Shown here one piece after another: positions 52,101 to 63,000 of a stretch of DNA of 64,000 nucleotides. A model generated the notes under the pieces. The model was not told the DNA's origin, searched no databases, and was given only the letters and a program-made list of their open reading frames with translations. Location of the stretch: positions 41,886 to 105,885 of the forward strand of contig VWPU01009577.1 of NCBI GenBank assembly GCA_013398955.1, written 5' to 3'. This stretch comes from Callaeas wilsoni (taxonomy: Eukaryota > Chordata > Aves > Passeriformes > Callaeidae). How positions within the stretch are numbered: position 1 is the stretch's first letter; each line of letters begins with the position of its first letter. Made by a program: the position numbers and the translations under genes.

Positions 52101-55100
52101 TACATCCGACTGCAGCACAGTGCAGAGGACACAGGTAGCACCGTAAGCATCTCTAGGGATTTTTCATCACTGTGACCTCAAGCTTCCGGTTCTTCTCACA
52201 GAAACACTGAATTTATTGGCATCACTTCCTGAGCTGTTTTTAGTGGAGTGAAAGTCCTTGGGCAAGAACCTGTGTTCTGCCTGTGGATAAACAACAAGAT
52301 GTACACGCTCAGCTCTCCAGGGTTTACTGGCTAGCCATGAATAGCAGCATTTACAGACTCCCTGTCTTTTTTATGGCAAGTCTGGCTCTGAAGCTTATGG
52401 GGCAGCTCCTGGCCTTCCCACAAAAGCCTCAAGATGGACTGAAGGCTGTTCTAAGGAGCCATGGACTAAAACGACCCAAGTTCTACCTCTCTCTCAGGTT
52501 GAGTCAATGGAAAGAACTCAGCACTGCTGAAGAGATCTTTTAATTGGGGCCAACACACAGCATTTGATACCGTGACCTACCTTAGAAACAAGTAGTATCC
52601 ACTGCGGTACCAAAAGGTCACCTGTGTGACCAAGACCATCTGAACAGAACTACAAGCTTTCATTAAGCACATGCAAAAGTCTCTCTGCACTGCATCCACA
52701 AGACAGTTCACTCAGACTCTTCAGTCTGCCCTGCAGCCCAGACACATCTACAGAAGCAATGTGCAACTTCTTTCAATTGTCTGCTCCCCCTTCTAAATCT
52801 AAAGCAGCACCTTAGTCATCTTTCCCTCAGGCCTTCTGACTAGCAAAAGGGAAGGGAAAAATTTCACCAGAAACTAAGGGGAAAAAACACATGTGAAGTA
52901 CAGGTTGGTTAGCACAGCAATCACGTTCTCAAAACAGCCTAGATCACACTTTCAGAGCTAAGAGTAAGGATTACCAGGTAAAACAAAGATTTATTGAGAC
53001 AGCCTCAATCACAAAAGCTGAAAACAAACAGACACTAAGAAAACACAGCCCAAGATATTTTACTCTTCTCCAGCAAGACTGAGATGGGTGCCTGAAGAAG
53101 AAACCAGCCTCTAAATTCCACTATTACAAAAGAGACAACCTCAGGTGAAGGACTTCTGCACTAACGTGGCTCCCAACTTCATTAGTGTTGCCTCAAGATT
53201 TTTTGCTATCAGCAGTCAGATCTAAAGAAATACTGCCACGAACAGTCAGGAAATTTTTCAGGAAAAGAGATAACCATATAGGCCTTGTGTACAGACGAGC
53301 ATTCCCTCCCAAGCCATCAGTATCTCAGGCCAAGAACATCACCAAACACTCAAGTAATAGATAACAATAGGATTTGAATGCATTGAAATATCAGGTCAAT
53401 TTTTGGCAAATACTTAATTGCAGGAACCTGTTCTTTATCTTTACATGTTCACTGCATTTTAATCATCCTTATCTCTTCCCCTACACAGGGGAGCATATAT
53501 ATTTTTAAAAGAAAGGCAACTAGACAAGCAAAATGTCAGGTAAGAAGAACAAGCAGTTCATGTCATATCTTCGCAGTCAGTTCTACAACACCCAACCTCT
53601 CTAAGAGCATACTTCCTGACTATGTTTTTGTTTTCTGATAAAAATATAAAATGAGCAATAAATGTGGGAAATGTACATTTTCCATCTCCAGAAGCAGAAC
53701 ACATTTCTAGTAAATCATGGATTGCCACCTTCTACAAATCCAGCCAGATGAGTAGCCCACAAAAATCAAAAAGCAACTGTTTACTGAGGTTTGGCTTACT
53801 TAGACAAAAAAATCAGAAACATCCTGGGAACAAAGCACTATGTGTCTTAATATTCCTACTCAGACCCAAGCCAGAGTCTCTTCTGTCTCTACTGCAACCA
53901 GTGAAATAAATGGTGAGCCTACATCCACATCAATAAAAGCAATTCAGCACTTCCCGAGAACCGTAAGTTATCAGGGAAACACTATTAGCCTGCTAAATAT
54001 TTAGTGTCACTTGGTCTTCAGCAAAAAGGAATTGTTTCTAATAGCTAGTTAAATTGGGTCAGATATGCCAGACTTTCCCAAGATCATAGGAGAGAAAAAT
54101 GAGTCAGTTAGAGCAGGGATGTTTTCCTGTGAAATTACCTACTGAACTCTCCAGACAATGAAATTACACTCCAGGCAGATGAAGTTAGCTTCAAACACTT
54201 CAGCCTCCCCCTAGGAATTTTCTGACTTGGAGTGCCAGGAGTGCCCCTTCCAGAAGGGCACAAGTGCCACAGAAAGCACCACACTGCTTACTAAACGCCT
54301 CTCACCTACTTCATGCTCAAGCACTGGCTGAGCACGTGCCAATGCTCTGCCAGCCTTACAAGCCCAGGGTATTTATGTATCTCTTTGTGAGATGACTCAG
54401 TCGATGCCACCCAGAAAAGAGCGCCAGGCAGTCAGATCAGACTGATCTGAAGGGCCAAAATATCTCATCAGCAACTTTTTTTCCTGTGTAATCATCTCTT
54501 ATAAAGAAAATGAAAATTAACTGGAAACAGTACTATCAGGTTCCTTGTACAAATAAAAAAAATATACCCAAGGCAGGGTCACCTGCAGTGAGAGGTGCAG
54601 ATGACAGCATCTTCAACACAATGTAGAGACAATTAGCTGTTCACATAAAGAGGTGCCATTTCATCTTTGCATATCCTAATGAGAAATTCAGTTCCGTTTC
54701 CTATTGCCTGCCGTGTGCTCGGTACCTTCATCAATAGCTTCCAGCTCTCATGCTGGAAGGGAGAGTGAGTTCATCCCCACTTGGGTTCTCTGGCCTGTCA
54801 TGGCTCTGCAGGACTGTCCTAGTTTACTCTGCTGCTCCCTGAAAGGAAGCTCCTCCACACCTCTGGGCCTCTTCCAATTCTCACACTTTCTTTCACCCTC
54901 ATCACAAGCAGCAGTAAGGCAGGGTGGACAGTAGGTTCATACAGTAACATAGCAGCCCTCTTGGTTTTCTTCCTTTCCTTTCCTACAGATCCTAATGCTG
55001 CATCCACTTTTATCTCACCTATTGCCATCTCTCCAGCTCCATGCTCAGCTGGGACAGGCTGTGATGACAGCTCTTCCCCCTGCAGGGTCACTGCCAGCTC

Positions 55101-55547
55101 AGAACCATCGTTATCGCCATCTGTGAGGCAGGCAGCCCGTCCCCGTGTGTATGGCCCTGTTTCCTAACACAGACTGCCACCTGTGCTAGGTGACACTTGT
55201 GCCTGAGCTGCCAGAACTGAGGGGAAGGGAGGGAAGTCATGGGGAGAACATAACGTTGTCAGAACTGCTATCATTCTTTCGAGTATGCGGGGACAAGTGT
55301 TCAGGCTCCAACCTGGTGACTATTAACTCGATTCGGGGCACACCTACTAAAGTCAGAGACAACACAACTGCACAGTGCATGACCCAGAACACCAGCATCA
55401 AACAAGAGAAAGCATAAAGAGCAGCATGGCAAGACTTCATTTTATCTTAACAAATGGCTTTTCAGCCTCACAGTATTACCATGCTAAATCAGTTTTACCT
55501 CAAGCTTGACTTCTTCGTCATTATTTGTATCACACACAGTAACCACC
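49161..55547. other. Intergenic DNA downstream of NFKBIZ
   Basis: Unique sequence with the quadruplex motif at 49.4 kb and a short TA-rich patch near 50.85 kb. No coding exon, RNA gene or interspersed repeat recognised. Being the immediate 3' flank of NFKBIZ, it could contain enhancers. Confidence 0.55.
49439..49461 (+). other. G-quadruplex motif with single-nucleotide loops
   Basis: Runs GGGG-T-GGG-C-GGGG-T-GGG followed by AAT-GGG. Three one-base loops predict a very stable parallel quadruplex. A further G-rich run follows at 49471-49479. Confidence 0.75.
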
Positions 55548-55564
55548 AAAATTGAATCAGCATG

Positions 55565-55570
55565 TTTATT
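55565..55570 (-). terminator. NFKBIZ polyadenylation signal AATAAA
   Basis: This is the only AATAAA I find on the transcript strand between the stop codon and 55.4 kb. It is followed after about 20 nt by a G/T-rich stretch (GGTGGTTACTGTGTGTG), a good downstream element. Cleavage is expected near 55545-55555. Confidence 0.75.
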
Positions 55571-56567
55571 CAAACACAAGTTACACGTAACCCTTCAAGA
55601 AATACAATGCAACTAAGCCTTCGCATATCAGATTTTTTCATTTAGCTTGTCTACAAGACATACTTTGCCAAAACAGCATAATCAGACTAATTAAATGGTT
55701 ACAACAGAGAACGGCATGTGATGAAAAAACAGTTTAAGAGCAAAGACCATACAGAGAACATATTACTGGATTACAGCCCAGCATGGATCATTCCGAAAGT
55801 GATAGGAGGAAGTTTTTTCCAACAGAACACAAGTATACAGCATCATTAGTATACATTTTCCATTAATAATTATTAAAAAATAGAAAAACTGTTAACTTCA
55901 AATAGTACTTTGCTAGCCACCATACCTATAAGGTAAAACCATAAACGGACTAACTCTGCTCAGGAGGTGGAAAACATTAAGTCTCTAGAATTAACTAGAG
56001 CCCAATTCAGCAAGCTACTTAGGCATGTGTTTAAGCCCCACCAACACTAGTAAGGCTTACACATGCTGAAGTATTATAATTAACAATGAGAGATTTCAGC
56101 ATGCATCAACAGTGAAGTGCATGCCAAACACTTGCACTGAATCGGGATCATATCCCTTAAAGTACAAGTTACATACATACAATAAAAATCATCATCCTCC
56201 TCTCTCAATCTCTTGTTCTATCAAAAGAAAAACCCCTACTGGGTACAAGAAAAACTGACACAGTCCCCTGAAGAAGCATAGCTTTTCATGTTTTATAAAG
56301 AACTCCAAAAGTATGCACAAATCAGTGCCAGGGACAATCTATCTTAATTCCACTTTCCATCCTCAGTCTTTCAGAACAACAGAATTTACCCAATTTGCAC
56401 CAGTTTAGTATTAAAACTCTGTATGCAATTTGCAAGTTCAAGGAACTTGTTTCTTCAGATCCTTCCCTAAGTGATCAATAGATTCTTAGAACTATACAGC
56501 TGTACAACAATGTCAGTGACTATATACAATCCTGCACAAGATACTGGAACAAAGCCACAAAGTTACA

Positions 56568-56576
56568 TAAATAAAT
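56568..56576 (-). promoter_or_regulatory. AU-rich element, overlapping AUUUA pentamers
   Basis: The transcript strand reads AUUUAUUUA here, flanked by further A/U. Overlapping pentamers are typical mRNA-destabilising elements (TTP/HuR type) in cytokine-response transcripts. One such site alone is weak evidence of function. Confidence 0.5.
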
Positions 56577-56885
56577 GTTCAACTTCAAAAATATTTAATT
56601 TCTCTTGCATTTAAGTGTTATGAAAAACACAACAACAATCTCTGCAATTTTGACCTGTATCAGCCCTTTCTAAAAATAAAATTAAAAAAAAAAATCCCAC
56701 GGAATTGCCCTTGTCTAGAAGTTATCTGTATGGCTGTTTAAATAAAATCAGTCTCACCATAGCTATGAAATACAGCAAATACAAGTAGCCAGGAAAATGT
56801 TCCACATACTTAGGAATGAAGCATTCCCTTTTGCTTGGAGGAATTTGATTGTTGGGTTTGGGGTTTTTTTTACTCTTATGTAACC

Positions 56886-56900
56886 CACTATATAATAGTG
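56886..56900 (-). promoter_or_regulatory. UAU triloop hairpin 2 in NFKBIZ 3'UTR
   Basis: A perfect 6-bp stem CACUAU/AUAGUG closes a UAU triloop, 12 nt downstream of hairpin 1. The tandem arrangement of two identical loops argues for a functional pair. Confidence 0.8.
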
Positions 56901-56912
56901 AACAAAATACTT

Positions 56913-56929
56913 TTGTTTCATAGAAACAA
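56913..56929 (-). promoter_or_regulatory. UAU triloop hairpin 1 in NFKBIZ 3'UTR
   Basis: A perfect 7-bp stem UUGUUUC/GAAACAA closes a UAU triloop. A short stem with a pyrimidine-purine-pyrimidine triloop is the known recognition form for Regnase-1 and Roquin. Confidence 0.8.
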
Positions 56930-56933
56930 CTAA

Positions 56934-56956
56934 CATTTGCCCACACCAGGCAAATG
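56934..56956 (-). promoter_or_regulatory. 8-bp stem hairpin with 7-nt loop in NFKBIZ 3'UTR
   Basis: CAUUUGCC pairs perfectly with GGCAAAUG around the loop UGGUGUG. It is the longest uninterrupted stem of the cluster and lies immediately upstream of the UAU hairpins. Confidence 0.7.
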
Positions 56957-57030
56957 CTCTATTTACAGATTCATTAGGACTGCCTGACTGACAGTGAGTG
57001 TAAGTTGCTGAACTCCAAGAAACATGGAGC

Positions 57031-57084
57031 CTAAAACGGCGACACTCTCTGCTGAATCGCCTTCCCTTTGAGGATACGTCTTAT
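57031..57084 (-). CDS. NFKBIZ: NFKBIZ exon L, coding part of terminal exon
   Basis: The acceptor TTCTCCAG|ATAAGA is followed by 17 codons, IRRILKGKAIQQRVSPF, and TAG. Human ends IRRILKGKSIQQRAPPY, so the basic tail is conserved and only the last few residues differ. The exon continues into the 3'UTR. Confidence 0.95.
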   Translation of the reverse strand: MRRILKGKAIQQRVSPF

Positions 57085-60000
57085 CTGGAGAAGAGAAAAA
57101 GACAAAAACATGTGACTCACTTCAAGATGATGAATACTCAATCTGAAAAAACCCCACCCCAGACCCAGTTTTGCATGCATTTATCCAAGCCTAGGTCCTG
57201 AGTTCAGTTACACCAGAACTGATCCCATTTTACAGCATTTGAATCAATGAAAGGCAACAGTCGGCAACTCAGCTCTGCTTAAGTTACTCATCTTAGGTAA
57301 AGAGTCACTTTTTTCATCAAGTATTAGGATAGCTCCTAGGAAAAAGGCATTTTCTTCATCTGTTACTCAGGCCTAAGAACTGTCCTCACTAATTATGACA
57401 AGATCAATAAAAGCATGAACTCAGGCCATATTGATATGAGCAACAGAAGGAGTATTGCCTCCAGTACGTTGCAGGGTTACAGAGACAAAGCCTATCTTGA
57501 CAGGTAAAAGCTTCTGAGATGGAAAAAATAAAAGCTGCATGTGACACCTAAAATTTCAGGTCTGTATATTCTGCCTGATCTTGACATTGAAACTAAAGAG
57601 CTAAAGAATAAAATGGTATTTGCTAAGTCTTTTCCTTGAAAGCTGCAACTCAAAATCCAAAAGCAACCTCTGGAGCGGAATACAGCTTTTGTTTGGATAG
57701 GGACAGATGGAAGGAGAGGGCTGTTACGAATTTTTTACCTGTTCCCCTACAAGGCCGTCAGGAACCAGATGAACTGGCTGCTCATTCTCCAAGTTCCTGG
57801 CGCTCGGATCCGCTCCCTTGCGCATGAGCAGGCGCACAGCATCCAGCTGGCTCACTCGGTACTGCAGGCTGGCAGCCACGTGCAGGGCTGTGTTGCCATT
57901 GTAAGCCTGGTGAGGACAAAGCAACTCCATGAAAGAAAAGTGGAGGCATGAGCCTCTCTTTCTCTATCTGCATTATGAAAAAATCACCATACCTTTGCAT
58001 TAACAAAAGAGAGATAGTTGGGCAGCTCCAAGAAAAGACGAATGAGCTCCAGGTTTGCTTCTTCTGCTGCCAAATGTAAAGCAGAGCGACCACTTTTGCG
58101 ATCCTATCAAAAAAGAAACTGTTTAGTTTTCCCTGCAGGTGCTTCACCTATCCAGGGGGAACATGCAGACAAATAAAAAGAGAAAGCAGAGTAACTGCGG
58201 AGTGTTGAGCAAACATACTTGCACTACAATTCATCAAAAGTGAATCTGAATATATATATTTTAATATCAACATCTAATGAACAATGGAACCTGATCTCAT
58301 CTGCAGGTAAGCTTACATAATGTAAAATTTGATATTTTGGCTAAGTAATGGTCTGGCATGGCAAAGACCTGAACTGCACAGGTAAGCAGTTTTTAATTAA
58401 AATCTGCAGTTCAAGAACAAGGTGTCATCACCACCCTACTACTATGGGTACCTCAGAGTGCTCCAAACATATTCTTACTTTTACAGCACTACTCACTGCA
58501 GCCAGCGTAGCATCATTCTCAATCTAAAGATTAGACTGTCACCTCCCTCCTTCCTCAGGCTTCATTTGCATTGAAAATACCTTGCTCTGAATAAATGCAG
58601 CATTCTCATCCCATCTGGGTAAATTAAACTGTAGGGAAGCTTTCAAATTAGTCTACCTCCTTTGTAATAAATGCAGCGTGGGAGAAAGGGACATATTCTG
58701 CTTCCACATTCTGTCTGGATCTGGCACTTCAGACTGTGGCATTTCACTTACTTTCGCTTCAACAGAGGCTCCCATTTGTATCAGGATCTTGATGGTTTCT
58801 ACCAGGCTCTTGTTTCTCAGCAGAAGCTCCTGGACCTCAGGGGAATGAGGTGGCTGACAGTTCTGCAGTTCATGCAGCACAGCATTATGGGCCAGAACCG
58901 CACAGTGCAACGCTGTCAAACCTGAACATCCAAAAAAAAAAAAATATCATGAATGAACAAATGCAATACAGAAATATTGACTGGCTGATTGTTTCAGAGG
59001 TTGGAAGAAGGAGCTTCTATCCCCATTAAGCCCAGGGATGTCCCGTATTTGTAGGTGACAGTGACTGCTCCCAAGCAGCTTGAGATCTGGACTGTCCATC
59101 ACCAGAAGAGTGAAGTTGCAGCCTACTGTGAGCTCTCAGCCAGCAGCTGATGAAAGGATCAATTTCTAATACTTTTTTTACAAAACATACATTAGAAAGA
59201 GCTGTTTTATGGAAAAGAGGTCCAAATAAAACAGCTCCTCACGGCCAGATTCTGGCTTCTGTATCCACTGACACAACGCCAGCACTCCAATGCTTTAAAC
59301 AATAGCGAGTTACAATCCACACTCTCCATGCCAAACAGTAATCACACGTAAGAGGAAAGAGGTCCTGACAGACACAGACTAACCTTGTTTTCATCTGACA
59401 GATATGTCAACTGTACCTGTGAATTTCCATCTGACAAAGAAATATTGTGTTTTATTGCACTCCCATCAGTAGCTATAAAACACTGTACTATCCAGTAACT
59501 CTGTAAATTATAAACTCTTAACTACTCACCATCATAGTTTGTTGCCTCAAGGTCCACATACTGATTGCTTCCCATGGCTCCCTTTTGGATTGCCTACAAA
59601 AGTGGGAACAGGTACACATTCAGGTCTTATCCAAACCACATACTGCTTCAAATTTGTTTATTGTCTTACTGCAGTAACTGTAATAATGTTGGAATAAATA
59701 ACAGCATCCCTGGAAGTGTTCGAGGCAAGGCTAAATGGGCCTCTGAGCAACCTGGTCTAGTGAAAAGGTGTCCCTGAACATAGCAAGGGGGTTGGAACTA
59801 GAAAATCTTTGAAGTCCTTTTCAACCCAAACAATTTGACGACCCTATGATTAAGAGGAGACTTACTGTTTTGGTTTGGTAAACTAGAGGATTCCCCCAAA
59901 ATTACTCAAAAACGTTGATGAGAACCTTAATGAGAAATTCAGCCCCACTTAAAAGCTCTGTGTGTAGAGCCCTGAGACGTACTCACAAGGCTACCCGGAG

Positions 60001-63000
60001 AGAAAGATAAAGGAAGGAGTGGTGATCCCAGAGTTTCCCAACAGAGCTAACACCAAGGGTAAGAGTCAACGGCCGGGGCAGAGCTGTGCCTGCCTGGCTC
60101 TTACCTGGAGGACCTGGGCATGCCCCTTCTCAGCGCAGACATGCAGCGGCGTTCTACCCCAGCAGTCTGTGGTGTTCACTTGAGCCCCCAAGCTAACCAA
60201 GTCCTGCACAATGAGATGCTGGTTGGCAGCCACAGCAACCTGGAAAGCACTCTGCAAACATCAAGAAGAAAATTTAAGCTATTAGTCATCTGATCTCTAA
60301 CAGGAAAGAGCAACTAAAACAAATAAAAAACCTAGCTACCTGGTATTATTTAAGCAGTGATTATGAATACTAGGAAGCCAGGACAAATGAAGCAGAGCAC
60401 ATAGTTTTACCAGCTCAAGGTGATCCCAAGAAGTATTAATAGCTCAAGGTTAATATTAGTATGCAGGCTAAATCTTGGGGTTAATATTAAATAAGCATTT
60501 CACCACATCTTTCTCAAGTTTCAGACACGCAGAAGCACTCAGGTGCACAAAGCAGGTGCAAAGAATTTTTTCAGAACCTCACCTGGCCATTGTGCTCTTT
60601 AATATCCAGCATGTGCAGGGCAGCCATCTTCCTTGCAAGAACATAGGAGAGTGCTCGACGGCCCTGGGCAACAGCGATGTGCAGGAAGCTGCAGGAAAGA
60701 GGGGCAACAGAGTTACACCACCAGACATAAACCAGGGCTCAAGACAGCAGAGAACCAAAGGTGTGGAAGGGGTGTTATGCTGCCAGCTTCAGACCTCCTC
60801 TGTGTAACTAAGACAGGAACACGAGTATTTTCTTACCAGGGCAATTTAAAGCACCTAAATTAGAATGTTTTCCTCCCCGTTTAACCAAGTCTAAGAATAA
60901 GCACCTGAAATTAGACAATACATCTACTCAAGTGTGCTGGAGCTCTGCATCGCAGCCGTCAGCAACACCACGCCTTTCACTTGATCAGCCAAACCACTGC
61001 ACTTGTGACACAAACACTGCTATTGAACTGCTTCACTATAACCCACAGTCTGCCAAAACCCAAACAGAAACATTCCCCAACCTCTCACGTAAGAAACACC
61101 AAGACAAACAGCACTCACGTGTCTCCATCGGAGTCTTTTGCAAGGAACTGGTCTTGAGAGATGTTAGCCAGTTTGTTCTCCTCCTGCTCCACTTGCCATT
61201 GAAAAAATGACTTGCCCAGCTGCGTCGTGCTTCTGGCAATGTTTTGGTCAGGTAGGGAGACATTCAGGGTAGCCAAAGAGATGCTGCGCTCCAGACTACC
61301 ACAGAGGTTGCTGGAGAGCAAGCTGAAGTTCGGGGCGTGAGGGGCAACCTCGGCCTGCGGGTGGGCACTGCTCAGCGGCTGGAGGGGACTGGAGATGCTG
61401 TCCGAGCCTTCGGAGTCGTTCAAGAGGGAAGAGAAGCTCTGCGACGGGCAGTACGGCAGCTCATGGCTCTCAAAGGTGTTCTGCTGGTAGGCAGGAGACT
61501 GGTCATTGGCAACAAACGGCCTGTAGTCCAGGGAGGCATCTGAAGGGTAACTCTGTGACAAATCTTGGTTCTGGGATGCAGGGAACTGGTAATGCTGTGG
61601 CGGATCAAGCATGTGCTGGCTGCTGTGGTCTTGGAATGCTTGGTACTTCTGGGACGGGGAGAAAGCCTGTGTTCCTGGGCTCTCCTGGTACTGCTCAGCG
61701 GGCGAGCCGTGGCTGGAGACAGAGTGCAACCAGTTCACCTGCACCGTGTTCAGGGAAATGGGGCTCGACTCGTTCTTAATGTTTATAATGTTCTGAAGCA
61801 GATCAGAACTGCTGTCGTGCTTCGGGTCAGTTTTATGGGTCTCCTCCATGCTATCCATAGAAGTTGGTGTCTGGGGTGGGGTCTGATGGGGGTAAAGAAA
61901 AAAAAAAAAAAGACAAATCAAAACAAGGCCCAGAAAATTAGAGGTATAGCTCTATCTGGTAGTATCTGATCATACAAAGCAAAGTGAAAACCAAAGGCAC
62001 GGAAAAATCACTACAAACTTACCAGGAGATGTGGGTGAACATTTGTTTGGCGTTTGAAAGAAGGTCCATCAGAAAGGAGTTCAGGAGCCTTTCTTTTGCC
62101 ACTGTGGCCCAGTATGCTCTTCAGTTCTGATGAAAATAAAATAAATTTAGAATCCATTTGGAGGTTACTCTTACAATTGATTTAAAATGTTACTGCAGGG
62201 TACGTATTAAAAAATGGTCTACCTGTGTATGGTTCGTAGTTCACTAATCCTCCTTGTGCCTGACAAGAAAAATCCAAATTATTCTATTATTATAATGTTA
62301 TTTCTGGGGGAAAACAAACAAAAACAAATAAAAAACCACCAAAAACAATCCACCCCAAAAAAACCCAAAAAAACCAAAAAAACAACAACAAAAAAAAAAC
62401 CATGGCCAAGAAGGCAGCCATGACTTCCTTCTATAAACACAGAATATACCTTAGAATAATTCTAGTACGTGGTTGTCTAACCCTAACTTAATTGCTTTTA
62501 ATTAAGATTAGAAAATGGAAATACTTTAATGAAACTTAAAATAAACCCACTGCTTTTCTTTAAGCTTTTCAAGCCATTTGTTATAATACCACAAAACTCA
62601 AGAAAATCTAGAGAGGAGACTATTCCTTCCACAGACCTGAGGTTTTTTTTAAACATAAATAAGCCAGCCAATTTTACGCTTCTTCAGTGCCGTGAACTTT
62701 TCTATGCAAAAATCTTCCTGAGACAACACTTCTCTAGGACGCTTTCAAACACACACTCAGAAAATCAAATCTAATCAAATCAAAAACACCCTTTAATCTT
62801 CTCAGAATTTCCTGTAGTTTTTGTCCTTTCAGATTGAAAGGGCCTATCTTTACACTGTGTGCTTTGCGCAGAGAGGTGCAATAGCATGACAAACAAATCT
62901 GAGAAGAATCCCTAACCGTTCCAATGAATGATCTCATTCCAGTCAACACGGAATTTCTGTGATTTCGCAACACAAATGTATCTTTATCCAGACTCCTTTT

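Larger units (their letters stand above)
56886..57029 (-). promoter_or_regulatory. NFKBIZ: Stem-loop cluster at the start of the NFKBIZ 3'UTR (Regnase-1/Roquin-type silencing element)
   Basis: Read on the transcript strand from just after the stop: CTCCA/TGGAG with a 7-nt loop (57029-57013); CATTTGCC/GGCAAATG with a 7-nt loop (56956-56934); TTGTTTC/GAAACAA with a TAT loop (56929-56913); CACTAT/ATAGTG with a TAT loop (56900-56886). A weaker fifth pairing (ACTG/CAGT) lies between the first two. Mammalian NFKBIZ carries a hairpin array in this position that Regnase-1 (MCPIP1) and Roquin use to repress the mRNA. Position, number and pyrimidine-purine-pyrimidine triloops all fit. Function in this species is inferred. 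Confidence 0.8.
55548..57030 (-). other. NFKBIZ: NFKBIZ 3' untranslated region
   Basis: About 1.48 kb between the TAG and the predicted cleavage site. The first 145 nt contain several strong hairpins (listed separately). The rest is AT-rich, with ATTTA pentamers on the transcript strand, including an overlapping ATTTATTTA at 56576-56568 and one at 56743-56739. The length resembles the human 3'UTR. The left boundary is inferred from the poly(A) signal and may be off by about 15 nt. Confidence 0.75.
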
